A stretch of DNA of 64,000 bases from Burkholderia sp. WAC0059 (lineage in GTDB: Bacteria > Pseudomonadota > Gammaproteobacteria > Burkholderiales > Burkholderiaceae), in assembly GCF_002870125.1 (NCBI RefSeq), contig NZ_PNEO01000012.1:1-64000 (forward strand). Direction: 5' to 3'. The notes under the pieces are model-generated. The model was not told the origin of the DNA. It did not search any database and worked only from the letters and a program-made list of their open reading frames with translations. The position numbers were made by a program, and so were the translations under genes. Position 1 is the stretch's first letter. Each line of letters begins with the position of its first letter. Positions 33,118 to 42,719 of the stretch are shown here, piece after piece.

Positions 33118-33699
33118 AATAATTACCCCAATTCGTCTTCACCGTCTACTTTCCCGTTAACATGAAACCGGACACGACTCCCCAAGCCGCAGTCCGATGC
33201 GTATGAACCGACACAGCGGTTCAATGTCCAGATATCGTCCCGTACCGTCTCACTTTCATCACGACCCTCGATTCATGCGGTTTAACGTATTCCCCTATAT
33301 TTCGTAGTGCTATATATTTATATCGAAATCTTTATTTATCACTTGAATTGCCTGATAAATTCGATCTTTTTACACCCTGACGCCGCACGGCATCCCGATG
33401 CGTACAGCGCATCAGTCGGTATATCTCACGAGGGGTTATCCGCCGGCATGCACAGAATAGGCACTCACCAGGGCCCGCCCGCCTGGAGCGGGCCCTGGTA
33501 CCTACCGGCCTGGTCTCGTTATCGCCCGCCTCGTCGCCGACAGAAACGTCGGGTACGTAATGACAGGACTATTCGCGCGTCACTTGAAAAGAAGCATAGG
33601 CGCAGGATGTGCCGTAGCGGTGACAGATGGTACTAACCTTGCCTCTGCGGAAGGAAACGCGCAGTTTATGCATGGTGCCTTGATAATGCCGGCATTTCG
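33118..33699. other. intergenic region between gspM end and the KamA operon
   Basis: About 580 bases, AT-rich near 33290-33370, without a convincing gene. It should hold the promoter of the KamA operon and the end of the gsp operon. GGTACGTAATGACAG near 33552 is a weak relative of the TACGTAC box. Confidence 0.45.
33467..33497. terminator. strong GC-rich hairpin between gspM and the KamA operon
   Basis: CCAGGGCCCGC and GCGGGCCCTGG form a perfect 11-bp stem around a 9-base loop. There is no adjacent T-run on either strand. It could block transcription leaving the gsp operon (minus strand) or be another structural element. Confidence 0.45.
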
Positions 33700-34215
33700 T
33701 CATTGAAGTTCCTCTGGCGGCTGGAGGGTGGCGGAAACCGTGGCCATCCCCGGATGCGCCTCCGCCTCGGCATGCGCGTACGCGACACGCACATGCAGCT
33801 TCGTGCGGGCTACCTCAAGCCACGTCATCCAGACATTGAAAGGCACCCCTTTCGCATCCATCTGGACGCCCTGGCCGACGACCACCAGCTTCGGGTCCGG
33901 GATACCCGCATCCTTCAGTAATGCAGATAACGCGTCGCGAAGCGCAATACCCGAGAGTGGCCGGATCGCGGACGCGCCCCGGAAGCTGCGGGCAGTCACG
34001 GCCTGGGCACGCAACTGCGCCAGACCACCCTGCAAGGCGGGCAGATCTCCGTAGATACGCCGGGATCCGTCCCAAGCAGGTGTCCACAGAACGTTGTAGA
34101 CGAGCGCAATGAGCCCCACGCTCACGCCGGCAACCAGCAGCTTTCTCTCACGGGGCGCACGGCTTTCCAGCCAGCCGCTTATCGCGGTCGCGATATTGCG
34201 GATGCGAGTATCCAT
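33700..34215 (-). CDS. gspM: type II secretion protein GspM
   Basis: A 171-residue inner-membrane protein; AGGAGG lies seven bases before the ATG at 34215, which itself lies within the end of gspL (37-bp overlap). One transmembrane helix (KLLVAGVSVGLIALVYNVLW) follows a short cytoplasmic N-terminus; the periplasmic part has a coiled segment (LPALQGGLAQLRAQAVTARS) and a ferredoxin-like ending (PFNVWMTWLEVARTKLHVRV). GspM pairs with GspL in the assembly platform. It is the last gene of the gsp operon; a gspN gene, common after gspM in Burkholderia, is not present. Confidence 0.88.
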   Translation of the reverse strand: MDTRIRNIATAISGWLESRAPRERKLLVAGVSVGLIALVYNVLWTPAWDGSRRIYGDLPALQGGLAQLRAQAVTARSFRGASAIRPLSGIALRDALSALLKDAGIPDPKLVVVGQGVQMDAKGVPFNVWMTWLEVARTKLHVRVAYAHAEAEAHPGMATVSATLQPPEELQ

Positions 34216-35651
34216 TTCCCATCCTCCTGCCTTGCTGACAGCCCGTTGGATGCAAGCCGCTTTCTGAGACCATCAGCGTCAACAGTCGCATCCGGGCGGA
34301 ATGTGACCGACAGCGACCCGTTGCTGTAGTCCAGCATACTGATCGATGTTGAAGGAACCGGCGGCAATGCGCGGGACAGCGCTGCAGCCTCCACAACAAA
34401 GTCGTCTGCCCGCAGCGCACCGCTCGCATTGGCGAGCCCTTTCAGGCGCGACACCATCTGGGCCTGGGGATCCACAACCACCGATATGTCCGGGAAGGTC
34501 GTCTTCAGGACAGCAACCATCTGCGCATTCAGGGCATCACGTCGATGCATGAGCTGAAACCAGTGCACATTCACCGCCGTCAGCGCGAGCACGACCGCTG
34601 CACCTGACAGTCCCGCCGCCCATTGCCACCATCTTTTCGCACCTTTCGATCCACGCCCGGAGCGGGCAAACTCGAACTGGCACAGATCAAGGCGACACGC
34701 CATCGCAGCCTCCGCCAGCGCGCCCAGCGGGAGAACTGCCAGTCCCGCCCGTTCCGGCACCGGGCGCAGGACCGGCTCGGGATCGATCGCATGCCCTTCG
34801 TCGCGCGCGGCACCCACGACATCCGGGGCGGCCGCGGAAAGCTCGTACAGGTCGGTCGGTGCCCGCTGCACCATCCTGTCCAGCGTCGCAGGCAACCGTC
34901 GCTCGTCAACCTCGAGACCCAGCCCCAGGCCGCCCTGCCTGAGCACGACCTCGACGATCACGGATGTCTCCGACCCGGCCATCGCTGCGGGATACCGCAC
35001 GACCAGCGCCGACGCCGGTTGGCCACCCACCTCATCCATCGTCACAACCCCTGCCGCCTCCCCGGCCGCCGACGGCATGACCGGCTCCCCCCCATCGGCT
35101 GTCTCTGTCTGCACCGGCCCGGCTGTTTCGACCAGCGCCAGGGCGGGTTCCTTCTCCGTGACCGCCTGTGTTGCTGACGCATCCGTTCCACCGGCCGGTG
35201 TCCCTTCCCCGTGCGGCAGAGGAACACAGCGCGTCAACGGCACGACCTTCAGGCGCCCGCGACCTTCAAGGGTGAACGCGGCGATCACCGATGCAAACCA
35301 TTCGCGGTCGACCACGGCGATATAGTGTCCACCCTCCGGTGCCGGAACAGGATCCACGCAGATATGGCAGCGCTGCGCATCCTGGACCAGCTGGTCCTCC
35401 ACCATGTTGGGCAATACCCGCTGCAGCCGCGGCCCCGTCACCGGTGGCAGCGTAGCCTTGAGCAGCAGCGTGTCGCATGCGGACACGACAACGACAGTCA
35501 TGTCGCTGTGCGGCAGCTCCGCCGCGACCGCGACGCCCTGATCCACGATCCGGCCCGCGGCAGCTACCCGCACATAGGCAAGGGGCGCGGATGCCCACGT
35601 CTGTTGCGCCGCCGTGGCAGAAGGCGGCAGCAGGACAACGAGGCTGATCAT
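34179..35651 (-). CDS. gspL: type II secretion protein GspL
   Basis: A 490-residue protein. The cytoplasmic domain resembles the actin-like GspL fold, which binds GspE: LLLKATLPPVTGPRLQRVLP, NMVEDQLVQDAQRCHI and YIAVVDREWFASVIAAF. A long acidic, low-complexity insertion (~150-200) is unusual. One transmembrane helix (WAAGLSGAAVVLALTAVNVH) precedes a short periplasmic ferredoxin-like domain (STSISMLDYSNGSLSVTFRP). It overlaps gspM. An 88-base gap separates it from the gspH stop, too small for the missing gspI and gspJ. Confidence 0.85.
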   Translation of the reverse strand: MISLVVLLPPSATAAQQTWASAPLAYVRVAAAGRIVDQGVAVAAELPHSDMTVVVVSACDTLLLKATLPPVTGPRLQRVLPNMVEDQLVQDAQRCHICVDPVPAPEGGHYIAVVDREWFASVIAAFTLEGRGRLKVVPLTRCVPLPHGEGTPAGGTDASATQAVTEKEPALALVETAGPVQTETADGGEPVMPSAAGEAAGVVTMDEVGGQPASALVVRYPAAMAGSETSVIVEVVLRQGGLGLGLEVDERRLPATLDRMVQRAPTDLYELSAAAPDVVGAARDEGHAIDPEPVLRPVPERAGLAVLPLGALAEAAMACRLDLCQFEFARSGRGSKGAKRWWQWAAGLSGAAVVLALTAVNVHWFQLMHRRDALNAQMVAVLKTTFPDISVVVDPQAQMVSRLKGLANASGALRADDFVVEAAALSRALPPVPSTSISMLDYSNGSLSVTFRPDATVDADGLRKRLASNGLSARQEDGKWILASAISRPR

Positions 35652-35739
35652 GGGCGCACCCTGTTCGCCGGGCGCCCGGCACGGCCCGTTCCGTGAGGCT
35701 TCGCGTCTGCAGTGCGCGCGGTCCCCGTCATTCGCCCCG

Positions 35740-36252
35740 TCATGGCTGCCTCACCTCGAAGTTACCAATCCCGTTACTGACCACGTCCAGCCGGCTGTCG
35801 CCCGCACTCAGCACGATCGTCACCGGCGCATCAATGCTTTCATCACCGAAGACAAGACGCCGCACTGTCTGGGCGCTGCCGGTATAGTGAATCGCCACCC
35901 CGGTGACGTCCGCGCGCCAGCGGTACGGCTTGAGCAGATCGTCATCAAGAACCTGCCATCCGCCGCTCTGCGTCGACTGCGAAAACATGTACCCCCCGTC
36001 GACGGGTTGCCACGCGATCGATATCGAACGCACCTGCGCCTCGTCCGCGGCCGACTCGAGCAGCGCGGCAAGACGCTGCGCCTCTTCCGTCAGCTCCGTC
36101 CTCTGGTTACGTCCAGGCGCCAGCGCAGCAACCGCTATCACAATCCCGACGATCACCAGCACGACCAGCATCTCGAGCAGCGTGAATCCCCGCGTGTTGC
36201 GGGCAACCCCCACCCGTGCGCTGCTACTGCCACGACCCGATGTCCGCATCAT
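35740..36252 (-). CDS. gspH: type II secretion minor pseudopilin GspH
   Basis: About 170 residues; GGAGG precedes the paired ATGs at 36252, which overlap the end of gspG. The prepilin peptidase site is RNTRG followed by [19 protein letters not shown], with Glu at +5 of the mature protein. The C-terminal part ([53 protein letters not shown]) is typical of GspH, the minor pseudopilin below the tip. It is followed by gspL after 88 bases. Confidence 0.88.
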   Translation of the reverse strand: MMRTSGRGSSSARVGVARNTRGFTLLEMLVVLVIVGIVIAVAALAPGRNQRTELTEEAQRLAALLESAADEAQVRSISIAWQPVDGGYMFSQSTQSGGWQVLDDDLLKPYRWRADVTGVAIHYTGSAQTVRRLVFGDESIDAPVTIVLSAGDSRLDVVSNGIGNFEVRQP

Positions 36253-36697
36253 TGCCGTCGCCTCCAGCCTTGCCATCCGCCCCGAAGCTGAACACGTCAA
36301 TGTCACCATGCGCCCCGGGATTGAGGTACTGGTACGGATTGCCCCACGGATCCATCGGCACCCGGTCGAGGTAGCCGCCCGACTTCCAGTTGCCCGGGAC
36401 CGGATCGACAGTCGGCTTCTGCACCAGCGCCGGCAGCCCCTGGTCCTGCGTCGGATAGCGCCCGTTATCGAGACGGTAGAGGCTCAGCGCCTGCATGAGC
36501 GTGCCGATGTCCTGCCTGGCCGCGACAACACGTGCCTGGTCGGGACGGCTCATGATCTTTGGCACGATCAGCGCCGCCAGGATCCCGATGATCGCAATCA
36601 CCACCATCACTTCGATCAGCGTGAATCCTCGCCCGCGCCTGTAGCGCGCCAGCCTGCCAGGGCGGTATTGTGCGAGCCTGCCCAGATCGGTCATCAT
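36224..36697 (-). CDS. gspG: type II secretion major pseudopilin GspG
   Basis: About 157 residues; GAGGTG precedes the ATG at 36697. An unusually long, basic leader (~22 residues) ends RRGRG, followed by [20 protein letters not shown] with Glu+5. The soluble domain contains the GspG landmarks [54 protein letters not shown] and a calcium-loop-like [17 protein letters not shown] ending. It builds the shaft of the pseudopilus. It is first in the gspG-H-L-M segment and faces gspC. Confidence 0.93.
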   Translation of the reverse strand: MMTDLGRLAQYRPGRLARYRRGRGFTLIEVMVVIAIIGILAALIVPKIMSRPDQARVVAARQDIGTLMQALSLYRLDNGRYPTQDQGLPALVQKPTVDPVPGNWKSGGYLDRVPMDPWGNPYQYLNPGAHGDIDVFSFGADGKAGGDGNDADIGSWQ

Positions 36698-36801
36698 TCG
36701 TTCACCTCGCTGTCCAAGAATGCCTTTCAGCCACAACCTTCATGGTGTATGGCCCAACCTGTGCCACACACCCCGTGCATCACCTACGTCCCGGGCCTGC
36801 C

Positions 36802-37260
36802 ATGTCACTCCAGCTGACTCTCCCATTGCGACTGACCCTTCCGTCTACCGGACCGCACCTGCCGGCACTCGCCGCCATGGCCTCCGCACTGCTCCTTGCC
36901 GGCTCACTCATCTGGTCCGTCCAGCAGCTGCGCCAGCCTCTGCCCGTACCGCCAGCCGCGCCAGCGCCTGTCGCAACGCTCGATGCGAAGAGCGGCCAGA
37001 CCCTGTTCGGCGCCCAACCGGACGGCGGCAAACACGATGCGATCCAGCTGCTCGGCATCCTCTCGTTCGATGCGCGTCACGCCGCCGCCGTCATCAGCAC
37101 CGGCGGCGACGCTGCCCGCGTCGTCGGCCTGCAGGCCAAGATCACTGATGCCACCACCCTCACCGACGTCCGTCCTCATTCGATCGTCGTGGAACACAAC
37201 GGCGTGCAACGGGAGATACCGCTCACGGCGCCCCAGAATCCACTCGCCTTCGTCCGCTAG
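36802..37260 (+). CDS. gspC: type II secretion protein GspC, short form
   Basis: About 152 residues from the ATG at 36802, divergent from gspG. A transmembrane helix (LAAMASALLLAGSLIWSVQQ) is followed by a Pro/Ala linker and the homology-region domain (LFGAQPDGGKHDAIQLLGIL, RHAAAVISTGGDAARVVGLQ, SIVVEHNGVQREIPL) that docks onto the GspD secretin. It ends without the PDZ or coiled-coil domain of longer GspC proteins, as in the short form of Burkholderia-type systems. The gene is the only plus-strand gsp gene in this segment. The start is not strongly supported by a ribosome binding site. Confidence 0.82.
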   Translation: MSLQLTLPLRLTLPSTGPHLPALAAMASALLLAGSLIWSVQQLRQPLPVPPAAPAPVATLDAKSGQTLFGAQPDGGKHDAIQLLGILSFDARHAAAVISTGGDAARVVGLQAKITDATTLTDVRPHSIVVEHNGVQREIPLTAPQNPLAFVR

Positions 37261-37323
37261 AACCGTGCCCTGCAGGGCTGTCCAGGTGATCCGGCGGCGA
37301 TCCGGAACACCCTTGCGCGCTAC

Positions 37324-38541
37324 CTACTGCACGAGATTGTTCAGGTCGATGATCGGCATCATCACAGCGAGGACAATCACGAGCACCACGCCCCCCATCG
37401 CCAGGATCAGCAGTGGTTCGAGCAGGCTGGTGAGAAACATCGTGCGACGTTCCAGCTCGCGCGACTCGCCTTCCGCCGCCCGGTCAAGCATCGTTGTCAC
37501 GTCACCCGTCGCCTCGCCCGAACGGATCAGGTGGACCAGTACCGGCGGAAATGTCTTCGAATTGCCCAGTGCCCGGGACAACGATGTCCCTTCGCGCACA
37601 CGCACAATCGCGTGATCGATATTGGTCCGCATGGCCCGGTTGCTCAGCGTCTCGCCCGCGGCCTGAAGGGCGCGCAGGATCGGCACGCCGGCGGCCGTGA
37701 GAATGCCGAGCGTGCTGGCAAAGCGCACGGTGTTGTAGCCCCTCACGATGCGGCCCGCCAGCGGCGCGCCGAGCAGCCACTTGTCGAAGGCCAGCCGCGG
37801 CCCCTCCCGGGCCAGGATCCGGCGGACCACCCAGATGACGACGGCAACCCCCACGAGCGTCGCCCACCACCAGTGCCTCACGTAAGCGGACAGCCCCAAC
37901 ATCAGGACCGTGAGCAGCGGCAACTGCTGCTTCGTGCTGGCAAACACATTGGCGACCTGGGGCACCACATAGCTGAGCAGGAACGTCACGATGCCGAAGG
38001 CAATCACGGTCACCACAGCGGGATAGGTAAAGGCGAGCAGGATCTTCTGGCGCAGCCCGTTGCTCTGCTCGATGTAGTCCGCCAAGCGCCCCAGCACGAT
38101 CCCGAGCTTGCCGGTATGCTCACCCGCCGCAACCAGCGCCCGGTAGATTCCCGGGAAATCCCGCGGATGCTCGGTCAGCGCGTTGGCAAATGAATGCCCG
38201 CCCACCACCTCCGAGCGGATTGCGGCCATCAGTTCGCGCACGTAGTCCCGCTCCGCCTGCTCGCTCAGCACCGACAGCGCTTCGTCGAGTGGCAGGCCCG
38301 CAATCAGCAGGCTCGCGAGCTGGCGTGTGATCACCCCCTGCTCACGCTGCGACAGGCGCCGACCCAGCGCGAGCCGCTGGCTGCGGGCGCCCTGGGCGCG
38401 GCTGGCCGCAGGCTCCACGGCCAGTGGCGCAAGTCCCTGGGTGCGCAGCTGCGCCCGGCCCGCTCGCGCGCTGTCGGCCTCCAGCACGCCCCGCAGCGTG
38501 CGGCCCGCCGTATCGATCGCCTCGTAACGGAACGCCGGCAT
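37324..38541 (-). CDS. gspF: type II secretion inner-membrane protein GspF
   Basis: A 405-residue platform protein with the standard duplicated architecture: cytoplasmic domain 1 (LASLLIAGLPLDEALSVLSE), transmembrane helix (LLAFTYPAVVTVIAFGIVTF), a second helix in the middle, domain 2 (FASTLGILTAAGVPILRALQ) and a C-terminal helix (LLEPLLILAMGGVVLVIVLA). It is the rotor or adaptor linking GspE ATP hydrolysis to pseudopilus growth. It starts one base after the stop of gspE. Confidence 0.95.
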   Translation of the reverse strand: MPAFRYEAIDTAGRTLRGVLEADSARAGRAQLRTQGLAPLAVEPAASRAQGARSQRLALGRRLSQREQGVITRQLASLLIAGLPLDEALSVLSEQAERDYVRELMAAIRSEVVGGHSFANALTEHPRDFPGIYRALVAAGEHTGKLGIVLGRLADYIEQSNGLRQKILLAFTYPAVVTVIAFGIVTFLLSYVVPQVANVFASTKQQLPLLTVLMLGLSAYVRHWWWATLVGVAVVIWVVRRILAREGPRLAFDKWLLGAPLAGRIVRGYNTVRFASTLGILTAAGVPILRALQAAGETLSNRAMRTNIDHAIVRVREGTSLSRALGNSKTFPPVLVHLIRSGEATGDVTTMLDRAAEGESRELERRTMFLTSLLEPLLILAMGGVVLVIVLAVMMPIIDLNNLVQ

Positions 38542-38542
38542 G

Positions 38543-40066
38543 TCATTCCCCGCCTGTCACCCGAAGCAGTTCTTCGAGTGACGTCATGCCCGATGCGAGC
38601 CAGCGGTCCCCATCCTCGCGCAGCGTGCGCATGCCCTGCGCACGCGCCGCCGCGAGGACTTCCGCATCGGCCGCGTTACGATGGATCAGTGCCCGGATCG
38701 GATCGTCGACCATCAGCAACTCGTACACGCCACGCCGCCCCGCATAGCCCGAGCCCCTGCAGTGCTCGCAGCCGAGCGGATGCCAGCGCCGCTGGCCATC
38801 ATCCTCGATGCGCTCTGCCTTGCAGTGCGGGCAGAGCTGCCTCACGAGCCGCTGCGCAAGCACACCGAGCAGGCTCGATGCCAGCAGATACGGCTCGACG
38901 CCCATGTCGGTCAGACGCGTAACGGCTGAAGCCGCATCGTTCGTGTGCAGTGTGGCAAGCACCAGGTGGCCGGTCAGTGACGCCTGCACCGCGATCTGAG
39001 CAGTCTCGAGGTCACGGATTTCGCCGATCATGATCACGTCCGGGTCCTGGCGCAGGATCGAGCGCAGCGCGCGCGCGAACGTCATGCCGATCCTCTCGTT
39101 CACCTGCGTCTGGCCGATCCCCGACAGGTCGTACTCGATCGGGTCCTCAACGGTCATGATGTTGGTGGTCGCGGTCTCGAGCCGCGACATCGACGCGTAC
39201 AGCGTCGTCGTCTTGCCCGAGCCGGTCGGACCTGTCACAAGCACGATGCCATGTGGCTTCGCAATCAACTGGTCGAACCGCGCAAGGGTATCGGACGCCA
39301 TGCCGAGTGCCGTGAGGTTCAGGCGCTGCGCATCTTTTTCCAGCAGGCGAAGCACCGCACGCTCGCCGTGTCCGGTCGGCAGCGTCGAGACCCGCACATC
39401 GACAGGCCGGCCGCCGACGCGCAGCGTGATGCGGCCATCCTGGGGCAGGCGTTTTTCTGCAATGTCGAGCTGCGCCATGATCTTGATGCGCGAGATCAGC
39501 GCGCCGTGCAGGGCCTTGTTGGGCCGCACGACATCGCGCAGCGTACCGTCGACGCGAAAACGCACGACCGACGCGTTCTCGAATGGCTCGATGTGGATGT
39601 CCGACGCATGCTCGCGTGCGGCCTGCGTGAACAGCGCATTGATCATCCGGATGATCGGCGCATCGTCTTCCGACTCGAGCAGGTCCTCGACCTCGGGAAT
39701 GTCCTGCATCAGCCGTGACAGGTCGACCTCCCCTTCGACCTCACCCACGATCTGCGCGGCACTGCCGTCCTGGCTCGAGTACGCGGCATGGATCGCCTGC
39801 TCCAGCTCAGCATCGTCGACCTGCACCAGCCACAGCGGCCTGAAGCGGCGCGCGACTTCGGCGAGCGCCGAGGGACGCGTGCGATCGCTGACCCATACCT
39901 CGTATTCGTGCTCCCGCCGGCCCGCCACCAGTATCTGCCCTGAACGGGCAAAACCATAAGGCAGCAGCCGCACCACGTCCTGTGATGGCGATGCCATGCG
40001 CTCCGACGGCAGGAGCACCGGCGGCGGCGACACATCGGGCAACCCGGGTGCGGCAAGCTGGTTCAC
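38543..40066 (-). CDS. gspE: type II secretion ATPase GspE
   Basis: A 507-residue ATPase starting at GTG 40066, overlapping the gspD stop (GTGA). Residues ~1-110 form the N-terminal GspL-binding domain. The core carries Walker A GPTGSGKT (279-286), the Asp box (EDPIEYDLSGIGQTQVN), Walker B (IRDLETAQIAVQASLTGH) and the His box region (VLATLHTNDAASAVTRL). A tetracysteine zinc site, CPHC-x(17)-CEHC, follows near residue 410-435, as usual for GspE. It drives pseudopilus assembly from the cytoplasmic side. Confidence 0.96.
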   Translation of the reverse strand: MNQLAAPGLPDVSPPPVLLPSERMASPSQDVVRLLPYGFARSGQILVAGRREHEYEVWVSDRTRPSALAEVARRFRPLWLVQVDDAELEQAIHAAYSSQDGSAAQIVGEVEGEVDLSRLMQDIPEVEDLLESEDDAPIIRMINALFTQAAREHASDIHIEPFENASVVRFRVDGTLRDVVRPNKALHGALISRIKIMAQLDIAEKRLPQDGRITLRVGGRPVDVRVSTLPTGHGERAVLRLLEKDAQRLNLTALGMASDTLARFDQLIAKPHGIVLVTGPTGSGKTTTLYASMSRLETATTNIMTVEDPIEYDLSGIGQTQVNERIGMTFARALRSILRQDPDVIMIGEIRDLETAQIAVQASLTGHLVLATLHTNDAASAVTRLTDMGVEPYLLASSLLGVLAQRLVRQLCPHCKAERIEDDGQRRWHPLGCEHCRGSGYAGRRGVYELLMVDDPIRALIHRNAADAEVLAAARAQGMRTLREDGDRWLASGMTSLEELLRVTGGE

Positions 40067-42531
40067 GGATGGTCTCCCATCGACAGTCCCGGAATGGGGG
40101 CGGGCGCAGCCTGCGGGGTAAGCGGCTGGGCATCGGGTGCCTGGACCGGGACAGGCTGGCTGCTCGCGGGCGCGGCCGGTCCGCTGCCGGAAACCGCATC
40201 CTGCCCTGCACCGCGCGCAGTGCCCATGGCCCCGTGGTCATCAGGCGCCGCGCCGGCTGGCGCAGCACCCGCGCCAGGCACGGCACGGCGCGTCATCTGG
40301 TTCATGTCGAAGAGCCCTTCAGCAGCCGGCACCCCCTCCTGCGGACCGGGCGGCACGGGCGGCAACGTCGGCGTATCCTGGTCACGCTCGACCCGGTTGT
40401 CCGATACGGTCCCGTTCATCTGCCCACGGATGTAGTTGTACCGGTCGTCTGACACGGCCGCCTGACTTTCGGCATCGCGGATCACAACCGGCCGCAGAAA
40501 CACCATCACGTTGGTCTTCGTGCGACTCTTGTTCTCGGCCCGGAACAGCGACCCGATCACCGGCAGGTTGCCAAGCCACGGCACCTTGTTATTGCCGTCG
40601 GAGTAGTTGTCCTGGATCAGGCCACCCAGCACGACGATCTCCCCATCGTCCGCAAGGACAGTGGAATTCACTGAGCGCTTGATAATGGTGACGCCGCCCG
40701 GATTGTTGACCGACGTGGCATCGACCGACGAATCTTCGGTATAGATCTGCATCTTGATGACGCCGTCCTTCGTGACCTGCGGCCGCACATGCAGGACGAT
40801 CCCGACATCCTCACGATCGTACGTGGTGTAAGCCGCAAGACCCGTCGTGGACGCGGTGGCCGTTGACACCGACCCGGTCTGGATCGGCACGTTCGAGCCG
40901 ATGACCAGGCTGGCCTCCTCGTTGTCGAGGGTAATCAGGTTGGGCGACGACAGGATCGATGCGTTGGTCACGGTCGACAGTGCCTGGACCAGTGCACCCA
41001 GCCCGAAGAACTTCCCGAAGTTATGCAGCAGGCCGATGTTGATGCCGTTGTTCAGCAGCGTCGTCGTGGCTGCCGAGGAAAGGTTGCTGCCAAGCGACTG
41101 GCCTTCCGCCGTCAGGTTGACGATGCCCTGGCTGGTCGACGTGTTGAAATTGGTCGTGCCGATCAACGCGTTGTTGCCGTTGCTCGACTGGAGCGCGCCT
41201 GCCCATTGCACGCCCAGGTTGGCCGCCTGCGTCGCCGTCATCTCGACAATCATTGCTTCGAAATAGACCTGCGCCCGGCGGACATCGAGCTGCCCGATGA
41301 CGTTACGGATGCTCTCGTAGATGGCATCCGGCGCGGTCACCACCAGCGAGTTTGTCGCGGGATCGGCCACCACGGTTATCCCACCCGGGTTATCTTCGTC
41401 ACCGCCCCCCCGCGCGCTGCCGATCAACCCGCCTGCGCCGCCCGACGTGCCCGAGAACGACCCGGAGCCGGAGCCACTGCCTGACGTCGAGCCCAGCGAC
41501 CCACCCGGCAACGGCGGCACCCCCGACGTGCCCGTCGACGAACTGGTGCTGGTCCCGGTGCCCGTACTGCCTGAACCGTAACTACTGCCCGTGCCGTTAC
41601 CCTGGTTGAATCCCTGTGCGCTCGAACTACTCGTGTCGCTTCCGCCCTGGTCGGGCAGGCCCAGCATGCCCCGCAGCACTTTCGCCAGATCTGATGCACG
41701 GGCGTTGTCGAGTTTGACCACATGCATGTTGCCCGGCACACCGGTGGGCGCATCAAGCTCCCGGATCAATCCCCGCGCAACGGCAATCCGCGACGCATCG
41801 CTTGCACGCAGCAGGATCGCATTGATACCAGGGTCAGCAGTCACCGAAACCTTGAGTGCCGCATCGGTGTTACCAACCCCGCTCGGGTCGAGCATCTTCT
41901 GCGCGACAGGTGCCACGTCAAGTGCATTGCGATGCTCGAGCCGGATAACCGCCATGCTCCGCGCCGAGTCACCGTCGATCCCCGCAATGACATCGGCGAT
42001 GCGGCGCACGTTGTCCGCGTAGTCCGTCACGATCAGCGCGTTATCGCTCGGATCCACGGAGATGGAGTTATTCGGACTCACCATCGGCTTGAGCGCGGGC
42101 AGCAGCGCATTGGCGGACCCGCTCTGCAGGCGGAACACCTGCGTGACGACCATGTCGCCCGTCGCGTGAGGCGCATTCCCGACATAGGTCGGCACACCCT
42201 GCAGCTTGGCATCCGCCTCCGGCACGACCTTGAGAATGCCGTTGTCCCGCACCAGCGCAAAACCCTGCATGCGCAGCGCGGCCTCGAGGGTCTTGAGCGC
42301 AAGCTCCCGGCTGACGGGATTGTCAGTGACCAGGTTCAGTTGCCCCTTCACCCTCGGATCGACAATGATGGTTGTGTTGGTTGCCGTACCAATCGCGCGC
42401 GCAACCTGGCTGATATCCGTGTTGCTGAAATTCAGGTTCACCTGGGCCTGCACGACGTGCGCCCATGCCAGACCGGTCATGCATATCACCAGACCGATCT
42501 GCCGGATGCCGGAACGAATCATGCATGTCAT
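40063..42531 (-). CDS. gspD: type II secretion outer-membrane secretin GspD
   Basis: An 822-residue secretin with a signal peptide (IGLVICMTGLAWAHVVQAQ). N0 begins VNLNFSNTDISQVARAIG; N1-N3 follow (YADNVRRIADVIAGID, IAVARGLIRELDAPTG), with a long Gly/Ser/Thr linker inside N3. The secretin core contains VPIQTGSV and VGIVLHVRPQVTKDG, with the closing ILGGLIQDNYSD gate region. The last ~120 residues are Pro/Ala-rich S-domain-like sequence. It forms the outer-membrane channel. Box GATGTTACGTAC lies 177 bp upstream, so this gene is likely to start the gspD-E-F operon under that control. Confidence 0.95.
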   Translation of the reverse strand: MTCMIRSGIRQIGLVICMTGLAWAHVVQAQVNLNFSNTDISQVARAIGTATNTTIIVDPRVKGQLNLVTDNPVSRELALKTLEAALRMQGFALVRDNGILKVVPEADAKLQGVPTYVGNAPHATGDMVVTQVFRLQSGSANALLPALKPMVSPNNSISVDPSDNALIVTDYADNVRRIADVIAGIDGDSARSMAVIRLEHRNALDVAPVAQKMLDPSGVGNTDAALKVSVTADPGINAILLRASDASRIAVARGLIRELDAPTGVPGNMHVVKLDNARASDLAKVLRGMLGLPDQGGSDTSSSSAQGFNQGNGTGSSYGSGSTGTGTSTSSSTGTSGVPPLPGGSLGSTSGSGSGSGSFSGTSGGAGGLIGSARGGGDEDNPGGITVVADPATNSLVVTAPDAIYESIRNVIGQLDVRRAQVYFEAMIVEMTATQAANLGVQWAGALQSSNGNNALIGTTNFNTSTSQGIVNLTAEGQSLGSNLSSAATTTLLNNGINIGLLHNFGKFFGLGALVQALSTVTNASILSSPNLITLDNEEASLVIGSNVPIQTGSVSTATASTTGLAAYTTYDREDVGIVLHVRPQVTKDGVIKMQIYTEDSSVDATSVNNPGGVTIIKRSVNSTVLADDGEIVVLGGLIQDNYSDGNNKVPWLGNLPVIGSLFRAENKSRTKTNVMVFLRPVVIRDAESQAAVSDDRYNYIRGQMNGTVSDNRVERDQDTPTLPPVPPGPQEGVPAAEGLFDMNQMTRRAVPGAGAAPAGAAPDDHGAMGTARGAGQDAVSGSGPAAPASSQPVPVQAPDAQPLTPQAAPAPIPGLSMGDHP

Positions 42532-42644
42532 AGGCGTTATCCGAAACTGCTGCGAGCCGATTCACCAGAACAGGCCCGCCCGCACGGCATCATGAAACGT
42601 CATGTCTCCGTGCGATGGCCCCCGTCGATGCCACCCAGTTCATC

Positions 42645-42666
42645 ATCGACTGCAAACACAGTCGAT
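42645..42666. repeat. inverted repeat ATCGACTG-N6-CAGTCGAT before gspD
   Basis: A perfect 8-bp inverted repeat around six bases (ATCGACTG, CAAACA, CAGTCGAT), 114 bp upstream of gspD. GTCGATGCCAC occurs twice close by. It could bind a dimeric regulator. Confidence 0.45.
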
Positions 42667-42707
42667 GCCACGAAGAGTAAGCGCTTCAATCCATATAACG
42701 TGTGACA

Positions 42708-42719
42708 GATGTTACGTAC
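42708..42719 (+). promoter_or_regulatory. GATGTTACGTAC box upstream of gspD
   Basis: Exact copy of the 12-mer in the tpsB-gspK boxes, here continued as GATGTTACGTACATC, which makes it nearly palindromic. It lies 177 bp upstream of the gspD start. Confidence 0.65.

Noticed and set aside
35652..35739. A hidden gspI or gspJ between gspH and gspL
   Set aside because: Eighty-eight bases are too short and contain no prepilin-type GFTLIE motif on any frame.
41400..41600. Gly/Ser-rich repetitive DNA that might have been a separate repeat element
   Set aside because: It encodes the low-complexity linker within the N3 region of GspD, common in secretins.
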